Source: Tundrisphaera sp051175315 | GTDB lineage: Bacteria > Planctomycetota > Planctomycetia > Isosphaerales > Isosphaeraceae | DNA length: 64,000 nt | Reading direction: 5' to 3' | Assembly: GCF_051175315.1 (NCBI RefSeq) | Contig: NZ_CP195100.1 | Coordinates: 6,324,001 to 6,388,000, forward strand | Part shown: positions 37,829 to 46,455 of the stretch, piece by piece | Position numbering within the stretch: the first letter of the stretch is position 1 | Layout of the letters: every line of letters begins with the position of its first letter | Program-made: the position numbers and the translations under genes | Notes under the pieces: generated by a model | What the model saw: only the letters and a program-made list of their open reading frames with translations | Told to the model about the DNA's origin: nothing | The model's database searches: none

Positions 37829-39628
37829 TCAAGAGATCGGCCGCCCCCGGCGTCGGTTCCTCTCCTCCTTGGAGTCGATAAGCCGGGCGATCTTCCGCCA
37901 AATTCCCTTCCAATCGTTCTCGGGCGTCAGGCCCCACGGAAGGTAGGCGCGGAGGAAGCGGAGCGAGTCGGTGCGGGTCCGGCCCGGCACGTCGGCCAGG
38001 CTGATCTGGAGCCGGGCGAGATTCTGGAGCCTCCGGCCGGCGGGCAGAGGGTAGAGCAGCTGGACGCCGACGAGGTCGATCAGGGTCAGCTCGGGCTCGG
38101 GGCCGTCGGGGTCGCCCACGATCAGGATGTTGGCGGCCTTGAGGTCACGGTCCGAGATGGACCGGTCGTGGAGCGTCCGCAGGAGGCGGGCCAGCCCCAG
38201 GGTCAGGCACTCGATCCGCTCGCGGCGATGCTCGGGCGAGGCGGACGGCAGGACGAGCTTGGCGTAATCGCCCAGCGTCACCGACGGTTCGGCCTTGATC
38301 GTGAGCAGGTAGGCGCGGCGGGTCAGGTGGCGCGACAGCCAGTTCCAGCGGCGGACGCCGGGCTGGACGATGTAGGCCAGGTTCTGCGGGGTGGGCAGGC
38401 CTCGGCTCCGGAGGTGCTGCCCGGCCTGCCAGGCCCGCCCGGCGCGGGAGGGCCGGACGAGGTTGAGCAGGACTTCCATCGGCTTCTTGGCGTTGAATCG
38501 CTTGTAGATGACGCGGGTCGGCCGCCCCTTGACGGGCAAGGTCATCTCGGCGACGACGGCGGTCCGCGACTCCTTGAGGATCACGGTCCCGTCGCGGCGG
38601 AGGGGGGCCTCGGGGTCGGCGATCAGGGACTGGACGACCGACGCGTCGAGGTCGCGGGAGGCGATGGCGCGGGCGTTCGGCCCCTGGTAGGTCGTGAAAT
38701 ACTTGTTGCGGCCCCAGCATCGCCGGCCCCAGCGCCGCCAGAGCCGCTCGGCCCAGACGCGGGTGGCCTGCTCGATCGACCGGGCCAGGCCCCGGGCGCC
38801 GGGCGTGCTGGCCTCGGACCGGGCCTTGAGGTAGGCCTTGAGGAACCGGAACCGGTCGGATCGGTTGCAGCGGCTCCAGAAGTAGTGGTTCAGGAGGGCG
38901 AGGTTCTCGCGGACGTCGGACCAGCTCAGGCGGCGGGCGACGCGGAGGGCATCCAGGTCGATCACGGCCAGGCGGAGCGAGTCGTCGGCCTCGATCCGGA
39001 TCAGGACGTTGCCGGGATGGAAGTCGTTGTGGACGAACCCGGCGTCGTGGAGCCGGGCGGTCAGGTCGGCCAGGACCCGCGCGAGGTCGCGGCGGAGCTT
39101 GCCCTGCCGGGCCTCGGACATCAAAGGCATCCGCCGCTCGACGAACTCGTCGAGCGGGACGGTGTTGGGGATCTCCTTGGTGACCAGGAAGTTCTCCAGG
39201 AGGAACTTCCCGACCCGGCGCTCGCCCAGGGCGACCGGGGTGATCGTCGGGACTCCGATGGCTTCCAGCTTGGCGGCGCGGCGGCCCTCGTTGCGGCCCT
39301 TGCCGGCGCGGAACCACTGGCGGGCCTTGGCCCGGAGGTTGGGGACCAGGAAATGCTTGACGTAGACCGGGCCTTCGGCGAGGTCGGCGCGGTAGACGAC
39401 CCGATGGGGGCCGCGCTTGACCGTCCGGAGCCTCCCGTCGCGCTTCCACTCGTCGAGGGGGAGCCGCCCGTCGCGCAACAGGGCCTGGGACCAGTCGGTG
39501 CGGACCCACCATCCCGTATCATCCGCCTTCTCCCAGCTCCACATCGGGGGCCGGAACACGCCCGAACGCGGCCCCTTCCGGGGCGCGGTTGGCGAGCGGG
39601 TTGGGTCGAGGTCGGGCATCGGGGTCAT
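37829..39628 (-). CDS. Tandem WaaP/InaA-like kinase (two kinase domains)
   Basis: The 599-residue protein contains two lipopolysaccharide-kinase-type domains in a row. Domain 1 has Lys91 (VYVKHF), the catalytic loop His200-Asn-Asp202 with Asn207 (FVHNDFHPGNVLI) and metal Asp224 (VIDLDAL). Domain 2 has the lysine in RVIYKRFNAKK (about 376), catalytic Asp495 with Asn500 (SISDRDLKAANILI) and Asp518 (LTLIDLVGVQLL). Both keep the residues needed for phosphotransfer. WaaP/InaA family kinases phosphorylate sugars of the LPS core or related envelope glycans. I use the ATG at 39628; a second ATG at 39619 is possible. It lies between a glycosyltransferase and a lipoprotein on the same strand. Confidence 0.85.
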   Translation of the reverse strand: MTPMPDLDPTRSPTAPRKGPRSGVFRPPMWSWEKADDTGWWVRTDWSQALLRDGRLPLDEWKRDGRLRTVKRGPHRVVYRADLAEGPVYVKHFLVPNLRAKARQWFRAGKGRNEGRRAAKLEAIGVPTITPVALGERRVGKFLLENFLVTKEIPNTVPLDEFVERRMPLMSEARQGKLRRDLARVLADLTARLHDAGFVHNDFHPGNVLIRIEADDSLRLAVIDLDALRVARRLSWSDVRENLALLNHYFWSRCNRSDRFRFLKAYLKARSEASTPGARGLARSIEQATRVWAERLWRRWGRRCWGRNKYFTTYQGPNARAIASRDLDASVVQSLIADPEAPLRRDGTVILKESRTAVVAEMTLPVKGRPTRVIYKRFNAKKPMEVLLNLVRPSRAGRAWQAGQHLRSRGLPTPQNLAYIVQPGVRRWNWLSRHLTRRAYLLTIKAEPSVTLGDYAKLVLPSASPEHRRERIECLTLGLARLLRTLHDRSISDRDLKAANILIVGDPDGPEPELTLIDLVGVQLLYPLPAGRRLQNLARLQISLADVPGRTRTDSLRFLRAYLPWGLTPENDWKGIWRKIARLIDSKEERNRRRGRPIS

Positions 39629-39722
39629 CCTCGTTCCGGCCCGCTCGTCGGGGATTTCGCCCGATCGAGCGGTCGGTATCGAACGTCGTGGATCGTCAAA
39701 CAACGGGACATCGATCTACGGT

Positions 39723-40838
39723 TTACGCCAGAGCCTGTCGGGAGTTCGAGGGGAGTTCCCCGCCCCCGATCCTCGTCTCGCGACGGGGCAATGATTTGGG
39801 CCGGGGGATGGCGACGGGATGGTCGGGCGTGGGGCTCGACCCGCCGTCGCCGGCCAGGCAGTCGACGAAGCTGTCGGCCCAGGCGGCCACCGAGTAGTTG
39901 GCCTGCACCAGCGAGCGGGCCGACTGGCCCATCCAGCGGCGGAGTTCGGGCTCGGCGGCCAGCTTGCGGACCGCCTCGACCCAGGCGTCGGCGTCCTCCA
40001 CCAGATAGCCGTCCACGCCGGGGTGGATCATCTCGGAATGCACCCCCACGGGGTTGGCCAGCACGGGGAGGCCGGCGGCCTGGTACTGGAGGATCTTGAG
40101 GCCGCACTTGCCGCGGCTCCAGAGGTCGTCGGGCACCCAGCTGATCCCGACGTCCGAGGCGGCCAGCTCCCGGGCCTCGGCGGCCTGGGACCAGGGGACG
40201 TCGATCACCGGCAGGGCGTCGAACCGGAGGAATCGGTCGCAGATCATCCGCAGCCGGGTGCCGGGCACCTCGCGGCCGATCCGCTCCCAGAGCGGGCGTT
40301 GCAGCTCCAGGCCGGCCATCGTGCTCGACGAGCCGATCCAGACCAGTTCCAGGCCCGGCCCGCTCGATGCCTTCGGCTCGGCGGCGGCCGGCTGGGGCGC
40401 GATGCAGGTCGGGATGACCCGGACCCGGTCGATCGGGGCGCCCGCCTGATGGGCGCGATCGGCCAGGAACGAATTCCCCGCGATCACGGTATCGGCCAGC
40501 CGGACCGTCCGTTTGAAGCGTTCCGAGCGCCGGCGGTCGTGGGGGCCGCGGCGATCGTAGGAATCGCGATAAAGGACCGCATCGTCATAGTCGAAGATCA
40601 GGCGGCGGGACCGGCGGCGCAGCTCGCGGAGCTGCCAGCCCGGCAGCAGCTTCCGCTGGAGCAGGGTCGCGTCGTAGCGGGACGTCCCGGCGAATTGCCG
40701 CATCCGGCCCACCAGGCCCGGCTCCAGCGGTTCGATCGTCAGCGACCAGCCCGAGGCCGCCAGCGCCGATTCGAACGCGCGGACCCGATAGCGGCAGCAG
40801 ACGTGGTCCCGCGCCTCAACCAGCGCGATTGCCTTCAT
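39723..40838 (-). CDS. GT4-like glycosyltransferase
   Basis: The 371-residue protein has a GT-B fold pattern. The N-domain starts MKAIALVEARDHVCCRYRVR and contains RRLIFDYDDAVLYRDSYDRR and DTVIAGNSFLADRAHQAGAP. The C-domain has LVWIGSSSTMAGLELQRPLW, ISWVPDDLWSRGKCGLKILQ and GLPVLANPVGVHSEMI, the usual nucleotide-sugar binding region of GT4. GGAGGA before the ATG at 40838 fixes the start; a much longer open frame upstream is antisense to the ABC exporter and not coding. With the downstream WaaP-like kinase it suggests cell-surface glycan or LPS core synthesis. Confidence 0.85.
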   Translation of the reverse strand: MKAIALVEARDHVCCRYRVRAFESALAASGWSLTIEPLEPGLVGRMRQFAGTSRYDATLLQRKLLPGWQLRELRRRSRRLIFDYDDAVLYRDSYDRRGPHDRRRSERFKRTVRLADTVIAGNSFLADRAHQAGAPIDRVRVIPTCIAPQPAAAEPKASSGPGLELVWIGSSSTMAGLELQRPLWERIGREVPGTRLRMICDRFLRFDALPVIDVPWSQAAEARELAASDVGISWVPDDLWSRGKCGLKILQYQAAGLPVLANPVGVHSEMIHPGVDGYLVEDADAWVEAVRKLAAEPELRRWMGQSARSLVQANYSVAAWADSFVDCLAGDGGSSPTPDHPVAIPRPKSLPRRETRIGGGELPSNSRQALA

Positions 40839-41180
40839 CCCGTCCTCCCTGACGGCCACCCATCGACCGGGGCGGAGGGCCTCGGTCGGGCGGATCTTAT
40901 CAGAATCCCGAAAGGCCGCCAGGCCGATTTTCCGGGCCGCCCGATCCGCGGCGCCGGGCGAACCGCTGAAGTTCACGCATCGCCGCCGCCGATCCCAATG
41001 GCATGACGCGAGAGGATCTTCCGGCCGCCCCGCGAATCGCGGGGGGTTCGAGATTCTCGGATTGTTGCATCCGAGTCCTCCTGCTACAAGGTCTCCAGCC
41101 CAAACCTCGACACGCCGTTCGCGACGCTTCGAGTGAGGCATGGAAGCCTTGGGTAACACCGTCCCCGGCGCTGGCCAACC
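40839..41180. other. Divergent promoter region
   Basis: 342 bp between the glycosyltransferase (minus) and the ABC exporter (plus). It must hold both promoters, but no clear sigma-70 boxes, operator or RNA fold could be read. A short AT-richer stretch (TTATCAGAATCCCGAAAGG) is at about 40897-40915. Confidence 0.4.
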
Positions 41181-43415
41181 ATGAAGAATTTTGCCCGCCT
41201 CGTCCGTTTCGCCTGGCCCTATCGGGTCCGGTTCGGGCTTTCCCTCGGCTGCGCGGTGATGGTTGCCGTCTTCTGGGGCGGCAACATGGGGATGGTCTAT
41301 CCCCTGCTCCAGATCCTGATCCGCAGCCAGAATTGCCAGCGCTGGGTCGACGAGAAGGTCGAGACGAGCCAGACCGAGATCCATGCTCTCCAGGCCCGGC
41401 TCGGCGAGCTCGACGCGCTCACCCGGTTGGACCTCCCCAAGGACCAGGTCCGCAAGCGCTATCAGGATGCCAAGGATGCCGAGGCCGCCGAGATCAAGCG
41501 GGTCCGCGACCTCCGGCAGGACCTGATCGATATCGCCATGAACGGGCGGGCGGACCAGGCCACGGCCCCCGAGCAGACGATCGGCGAGGCCCAGGAGCGC
41601 GGGCTCAAGGTGGCCGAGGCCCGCGTCCAGGAACTCGACGCCTCGCTGCCCATGGCCAAGGCTGGGCGCGTCGCCGAGTTGAAGGAACGCCGGGCCCGCT
41701 GGTCCCGCGACCTGTCCTCGGCGACGAAATGGCACAGCCGCTACCTCCGGGCCCAGCCCCTGGTCCACCAGTACCTCCCCAGTAACGGGTTCTGGACCCT
41801 GGTCCTGGTCCTCGGGCTGGTGATGGTGGGCGTGGCCTGCAAGGGCTTCTTCCTGTTTCTCCAGGAAGTGCTGGTCTCCGACCTCACCCAGCTGACCCTG
41901 TTCGACATCCGCAACCAGTTCTTCCGCCGGACCATGGCGCTGGACCTGGCCAACTTCAGCGACCAGGGGTCGTCGGAGCTGCTGGCCCGGTTCACCAACG
42001 ACATGGACTCGTTCCACGGCGGCCTGGTCACGATCATGGGCAAGGTGATCCGCGAGCCGTTGCGGGTCGTCGCCTGCCTGGGCGGGGCCCTGTGGCTGAA
42101 CTGGCGGCTGACCTGCCTGGCGCTGGTGCTGGTCCCGGTCTCGGCGGCGTGCACCCACCGCGCCGGCAAGATCATGAAGCGGGCCGTCCGGCGGTCGCTG
42201 GAAAGCATGTCCAACATCTACAAGATCCTCCAGGAGAGCGTCCAGGGGATCAAGGTCGTCAAGGCCTACACGTCGGAGCGGTACGAGCGGCGTCGGTTCT
42301 TCCTGGAAACCAAGAGCCTGTACAAGAAGAGCGTCCGGGTCGCCACGATCGACGCCCTGTCCGACCCCGTCCTGGAAATGCTCTCGCTGGTCACCGTGTC
42401 CATCGCCCTCCTGTCCGGCTCCTACCTGGTCCTGAATCAGACCACCTTCCTGGATCTCTACTTCTTCAAGCTCCAGCTCTCGGCCTACCCGATGCAGATC
42501 GAGGATCTGCTGAGCCTGTACGCGATGCTGGGCGGGATCTCGGACCCGGTCCGGAAGCTGGCCAACGTCCACTCGCGGGTCCAGCGGGCCTCGGCCGCCG
42601 CCGACCGCATCTGTGCCTTGATGGACCGCCGACCGGAGGTCGCCGACAAGCCCAAGGCGATCCGGCTCCACCGCCACAAGGCGGCCATCGAGTTCGAGGA
42701 CGTCACCTTCGGCTACAACGGCCGCGACCCGATCATCAAGGGGCTGAACCTCGAGGTCCAGCACGGCGAGACGATCGCCCTGGTCGGGCCGAACGGGTGC
42801 GGCAAGTCGACCCTGATGAACCTCCTGCCCCGGTTCTGGGACGTCCAGGGGGGCGCCATCCGGGTGGATGGCCACGACCTCCGCGACGTCAAGATCCGCA
42901 CCCTCCGCAGCCAGATCGGGATGGTCATCCAGGAGACCACCCTGTTCAACACCACGGTGGCCGAGAACATCGCCTACGGCAATCGCCACGTCGGCCGCGA
43001 TGCCATCGTGGCCGCCGCGAAGAAGTCTTACGCCCACCAGTTCATCATGAATCTGCCCAACGGATACGACACGATCCTGGGCGAGATGGGGACCGGGCTC
43101 TCCGGCGGCCAGCGGCAACGACTGGCCCTGGCCCGGGCCATGCTGCGGGACCCGTCGATCCTGATCCTCGACGAGGCCACCAGCGCCGTCGACATCCAGG
43201 ACGAGGCCCTGATCCGCAAGGCGATCGAGGAGTTCTCGCGGAACCGGACCACCTTCGTCATCACCCACAGCCTGGCCGGCCTGTCGTTCGCCGACCGTAT
43301 CGTGCTGATGAACGCCGGCCAGATCGAGGCCGTGGGCACCGACGCCGAGCTTCGCCGCAACTCCCCGCTCTACCGCCGGCTCCACGACATCCACTATCAT
43401 CGCGAGAGCGCCTGA
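41181..43415 (+). CDS. MsbA-like ABC exporter with coiled-coil insertion
   Basis: The 744-residue exporter has a fused membrane and ATPase domain. The first helix (about 12-45) is followed by an unusual hydrophilic, helical insertion of about 140 residues (EKVETSQTEIHALQARLGEL, VAEARVQELDASLPMAKAGR). The other helices follow (NGFWTLVLVLGLVMVGVACK, TIDALSDPVLEMLSLVTVSI). The ATPase domain is canonical: Walker A GPNGCGKST (about 536-544), Q-loop, signature LSGGQ (from residue 640), Walker B ILILDEATSAVD and H-loop VITHSLAGL. Close relatives flip lipid A or other lipids and drugs outward. It is convergent with the 43502-43756 gene, with a hairpin between. Confidence 0.92.
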   Translation: MKNFARLVRFAWPYRVRFGLSLGCAVMVAVFWGGNMGMVYPLLQILIRSQNCQRWVDEKVETSQTEIHALQARLGELDALTRLDLPKDQVRKRYQDAKDAEAAEIKRVRDLRQDLIDIAMNGRADQATAPEQTIGEAQERGLKVAEARVQELDASLPMAKAGRVAELKERRARWSRDLSSATKWHSRYLRAQPLVHQYLPSNGFWTLVLVLGLVMVGVACKGFFLFLQEVLVSDLTQLTLFDIRNQFFRRTMALDLANFSDQGSSELLARFTNDMDSFHGGLVTIMGKVIREPLRVVACLGGALWLNWRLTCLALVLVPVSAACTHRAGKIMKRAVRRSLESMSNIYKILQESVQGIKVVKAYTSERYERRRFFLETKSLYKKSVRVATIDALSDPVLEMLSLVTVSIALLSGSYLVLNQTTFLDLYFFKLQLSAYPMQIEDLLSLYAMLGGISDPVRKLANVHSRVQRASAAADRICALMDRRPEVADKPKAIRLHRHKAAIEFEDVTFGYNGRDPIIKGLNLEVQHGETIALVGPNGCGKSTLMNLLPRFWDVQGGAIRVDGHDLRDVKIRTLRSQIGMVIQETTLFNTTVAENIAYGNRHVGRDAIVAAAKKSYAHQFIMNLPNGYDTILGEMGTGLSGGQRQRLALARAMLRDPSILILDEATSAVDIQDEALIRKAIEEFSRNRTTFVITHSLAGLSFADRIVLMNAGQIEAVGTDAELRRNSPLYRRLHDIHYHRESA

Positions 43416-43445
43416 GCCTCCGGAGAGCCGCACCCGATCCGACGC

Positions 43446-43489
43446 ATCGACCGACATCCGAGGCCCGCGGGCCCTGGGTGTCGGTCGAT
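43446..43489. terminator. Hairpin between convergent genes
   Basis: The outer stem ATCGACCGACA / TGTCGGTCGAT encloses an inner GGCCCGCGGGCC palindrome, making a long stem of 44 bases, 30 bp after the ABC exporter stop and 12 bp before the stop of the opposing gene. There is no long T-run. It probably acts as a terminator for both strands. Confidence 0.6.
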
Positions 43490-43501
43490 TCGCATTCCCG
43501 C

Positions 43502-43756
43502 TCAGGACGGGACGGGGCCGGGCCGGTCGATCGGGTCATCCCGGCAGACGCACCATCCGGACCGGACGAAGAACCCGTCTAGATGGCCAGCCTCCTCGAC
43601 CCGGTCGTCCCACCCGACCCCGGGGTTGTCCGGGTCGCACAGAAGGATGAGCAGCCCGCCCGTGGCGTCGGCATCATCCTCGACTCGGACGCGGAGCCCG
43701 GCGTTCTTGCCGGCCGTCACGCGGCCGGACCACGGCAGGGGCGATGATCCCGGCAT
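43502..43756 (-). CDS. Small unknown acidic protein
   Basis: The 84-residue frame starts MPGSSPLPWSGRVTAGKNAG and continues RVRVEDDADATGGLLILLCD, GVGWDDRVEEAGHLDGFFVR and SGWCVCRDDP. The acidic, aromatic composition and GC3-rich codons suggest real coding. An ATG further upstream (43822) would overlap the next gene. No family is recognised. It follows the 43819-44187 gene on the same strand by 62 bp. Confidence 0.5.
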   Translation of the reverse strand: MPGSSPLPWSGRVTAGKNAGLRVRVEDDADATGGLLILLCDPDNPGVGWDDRVEEAGHLDGFFVRSGWCVCRDDPIDRPGPVPS

Positions 43757-43818
43757 GGGCGATGGTCCTCGATGGCTGGCGTGATGGGTCGGCCGAAGCT
43801 CGTCACGTCGCCCGGATC

Positions 43819-44187
43819 TCATGAGGGGGGCCGGAGTCTCGAAAATTCGTCCAGGGCGATCGAGAACCGCTTGACCTTTTCCTGGTTATCGCGGCACCCC
43901 TCCCGTAGGAACTCGAAGATCCGGGACGTCGGCACGCCATGCCTGTCCGACAACCAGTCCTTGAATTCCGTCCAAACCTCCCGGTGACTCCGCCAACCTT
44001 CGTCAACCGCGTCGATGTCGCCCCGGCGGACGGCCGTGGCCCGATGATAGTCATGTTCCTTGGCCATGCCGCCGTAGAATCCATCGAGGAAGGCGATCAT
44101 TTCCTCATAGGTGCCGTCGGTCGTATACATCTTGGGGCGCCGGGCGACCGCCCGCATGAACCAGATGGTCCGGTGATCCTCGGTCAC
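43819..44187 (-). CDS. Unknown small protein, GTG start
   Basis: The 122-residue protein starts VTEDHRTIWFMRAVARRPKM and contains YTTDGTYEEMIAFLDGFYGG then WRSHREVWTEFKDWLSDRHG. It ends FSIALDEFSRLRPPS. GGGAGG seven bases before the GTG at 44187 is a near-perfect ribosome-binding site and decides the start over an upstream ATG at 44247. It is helical and aromatic-rich; no domain is recognised. It may be co-transcribed with the small gene downstream. Confidence 0.62.
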   Translation of the reverse strand: MTEDHRTIWFMRAVARRPKMYTTDGTYEEMIAFLDGFYGGMAKEHDYHRATAVRRGDIDAVDEGWRSHREVWTEFKDWLSDRHGVPTSRIFEFLREGCRDNQEKVKRFSIALDEFSRLRPPS

Positions 44188-44571
44188 GGCCGACCCTCCC
44201 GACTCGCAGCCTTGAGGCGTTGCGTCGCCATCGTCGACGGGCACCATCGCCGCGTCAATCCCGGGCGATGGAAATCCGCCGATGGTTCGGTGGAGGATAG
44301 GTTGGAATCAGCCCGAGGCGCGAGGCTGACGGTTCTCCCGGACGGACGGATCGGGCCGCGGCAATTCGGGAATCTGGCGGCATCTGGGTCGATGGCGTAA
44401 ACTCGGTTTGTCGAAAAAGACTAGGAAACCGATGAGGGTCGCGGCTCGAATCACCCGGATTCCCGGGCCGTCAGCCGAAACGCGGAGTTTCGAGCCACCG
44501 CCCTATCGCGGGTGGCGGCCGTGATTTCGGTGTTCGAGTCGATCGAGGCTCCGTCCAGAAAGGTCAACGCG
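44188..44571. other. Divergent intergenic region
   Basis: 384 bp between the GTG-start gene (minus) and a secreted protein (plus). At 44403-44432 there is an inverted repeat TCGGTTT ... AAACCGA around an AT-rich centre, which is a possible operator. Nothing else is recognised. Confidence 0.4.
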
Positions 44572-45939
44572 ATGCCGTGGCGAAATCGTTGGCTGGTCCG
44601 GGCCTTCGCGGCCGCGGGCCTGATGTCCGGCCCGATGCTCGGGGCGTCCACCGCGGGCGAGCCGCGCGAGCCCGTGCCCGGTGCCGGGGCGGAATCCCGG
44701 ACGGTCAAGGTCCTGGAGGCCGAGAAGGCCGGGGAACTGGCCGTCGAGGTCCGAGGGCACGGCCAGGACCGCGTCCGTGTGGGCCTGCGCAACACGTCGG
44801 GCCGACGCCTGAATGTCATCCTCCCGCCGGGCCTGGTGGCCTCCAACGCGGTCGGCCAGGGGGCCTTCGGCGGCGGCGGGGCCCAGAACATGGGCCTCGG
44901 GGCGGCGATCAATAACGCGGCGGGCGGCTTCGGCCAGTTCGCCGGCCAGGGTCAGGGCCAGAACCAGGGCCAGGACGTCGGCTTCCGCTCGGTCGCCCCG
45001 TCCCCCGCGGCCGAATCCGCCCCGTCGGTGACGGTGCCCGCCGGCCAGGAGGTCTCGCTGGAGATCCCCGCCGTCTGCCTGAACTTCGGCAAGCCCACTC
45101 CGACCCTGCGGGACCGCTTCCGCCTGGTCGACGTCGATGATTACTCCCAGGACGTCCGCGTCCGCAAGGCGCTCCGGGCGCTGGCCACCTACGGGACCAG
45201 CCACGGCACGGCGCAGGCGGCCATGTGGCGGATCTGCAATGACGTCCCCTTCGACCTGATGGTCGCCAAGGGCGACAAGATCGTGAACCCCGCCGAGGTG
45301 GCCCTGGCCGCCCGGTTCGTCGACGCCGTCGACCGCTCGGGCGACCGGCTGGATCCGGCCTACCTGTCCGAGGCCCGCGTCTTCGTGAGCATCTCCGGCG
45401 AGGGCCCGATGGCCAAGGATGCCAAGCGCCTGGCCGCCGAGATCGACGGCCTTCGCGTGCTCGGGCTGGCCTCGCGGGTGGTTGATCGCGCCGAGGCGCC
45501 CCGGGCGTCCGGCCCGGCCCTGTTCCTCGACGTCAAGCTGACGGCGGGCGCGACCGGGGCGACCCGCGGCGTCGTGGCCGTCCGCTCGTCGAACGGGCTG
45601 GGCGAAGCGGGATGGCAGCCGCTGGGCGACGTCGAGCTTCGCGAAGGCGCCTCGGTCTCCGCCCTCGACGGCTCGACCCTGGCCCGCTCGATCGACCGGG
45701 CCGTCGGCTCGGCGTTCGTGACGGCGAAGGCGACCCGCAAGTCGACCGGCTCCACGACCCTGCGGGTGGAGAACCGCCTCCCGTTCACGCTGGCCGGAAT
45801 CTCCGTGAAGGCGGGCCAGTCGGCCGGCGCCCCGGTGGTCAACCTGCCCGGCCTGGGGATCGGCCCCGGCCGCTCCGGCCTGGCGACGATCGAGGCCTCG
45901 CGGGCCACGGTCGAAGCGGTCGAGTTGAACGGGCTCTGA
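44572..45939 (+). CDS. Secreted protein of unknown function
   Basis: With the start at ATG 44572 (AAAGGT ribosome-binding stretch), the 455-residue protein has a Sec signal (WLVRAFAAAGLMSGPMLGAS). The first part is beta-rich (VKVLEAEKAGELAVEVRGHG, VRVGLRNTSGRRLNVILPPG). A glycine/glutamine-rich linker follows (FGQFAGQGQGQNQGQDVGF), then a helical region (ALRALATYGTSHGTAQAAMW) and two beta-rich segments ending GRSGLATIEASRATVEAVEL. No family is recognised. It ends in a strong terminator, so it is probably the last gene of its transcript. Confidence 0.75.
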   Translation: MPWRNRWLVRAFAAAGLMSGPMLGASTAGEPREPVPGAGAESRTVKVLEAEKAGELAVEVRGHGQDRVRVGLRNTSGRRLNVILPPGLVASNAVGQGAFGGGGAQNMGLGAAINNAAGGFGQFAGQGQGQNQGQDVGFRSVAPSPAAESAPSVTVPAGQEVSLEIPAVCLNFGKPTPTLRDRFRLVDVDDYSQDVRVRKALRALATYGTSHGTAQAAMWRICNDVPFDLMVAKGDKIVNPAEVALAARFVDAVDRSGDRLDPAYLSEARVFVSISGEGPMAKDAKRLAAEIDGLRVLGLASRVVDRAEAPRASGPALFLDVKLTAGATGATRGVVAVRSSNGLGEAGWQPLGDVELREGASVSALDGSTLARSIDRAVGSAFVTAKATRKSTGSTTLRVENRLPFTLAGISVKAGQSAGAPVVNLPGLGIGPGRSGLATIEASRATVEAVELNGL

Positions 45940-45974
45940 TCCGCGGGATCCCCGCCGCCCGGCCCATCCGATCC

Positions 45975-46012
45975 GAGACGCATCGCCGGCCCCCCGGCGA
46001 TGCGTCTCTTTT
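45975..46012 (+). terminator. Terminator after the secreted-protein gene
   Basis: A perfect 15-bp stem GAGACGCATCGCCGG / CCGGCGATGCGTCTC with a four-C loop is followed by TTTT, 35 bp after the stop codon. Confidence 0.88.
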
Positions 46013-46106
46013 GGCCAGGACGCTTGTCTTGCGCCGATCCTCCCCGCTAAACTGGGAAGGGTCTCCATCGCGATTCCTGGGTCCACCGACCTCAGCGAGG
46101 CCGGCC

Positions 46107-46400
46107 ATGCCGATCGAACGACGCCGGGTTTATTACGAGGGACGTGTCCAGGGCGTCGGGTTCCGGATGACCGCCAGGCGTCTGGCCTCCGGGTTCCCCG
46201 TCTCGGGCCACGTCTGCAACCTGCCGGATGGCCGCGTCGAGCTGGTCGCGCAGGGGGATCCGCCCGCCGTCGCCTCGTTCCTGACCGCCGTGCATCGCGA
46301 GTTCGGCGACATGATCCGCGACATCCGGGTGGTGCCGGAGACCCCCGACGCCGGGGCCCCGCCCGCCTTCACGATCCATTACGGTCGCTCGACGAGCTGA
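46107..46400 (+). CDS. acyP: Acylphosphatase
   Basis: The 97-residue protein matches the acylphosphatase fold. YYEGRVQGVGFRMTARRLA holds the catalytic Arg20, and GHVCNLPDGRVELVAQGDPP holds the catalytic Asn38. The enzyme hydrolyses acyl phosphates such as carbamoyl- or 1,3-bisphosphoglycerate-type mixed anhydrides. Length and motif spacing are standard. It is 55 bp upstream of the ABC-2 permease. Confidence 0.94.
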   Translation: MPIERRRVYYEGRVQGVGFRMTARRLASGFPVSGHVCNLPDGRVELVAQGDPPAVASFLTAVHREFGDMIRDIRVVPETPDAGAPPAFTIHYGRSTS

Positions 46401-46455
46401 TCCCCGTCCGCCTTCGTCCCGTCCCCATCATCCATCGCACCGAGCCCTCATCCCC

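Noticed and set aside
40839..43457. N-terminal extension of the GT4 gene by about 870 codons
   Set aside because: It runs antisense to the ABC exporter; the conserved GT start MKAIALVEARD and a GGAGGA site mark the true start at 40838.
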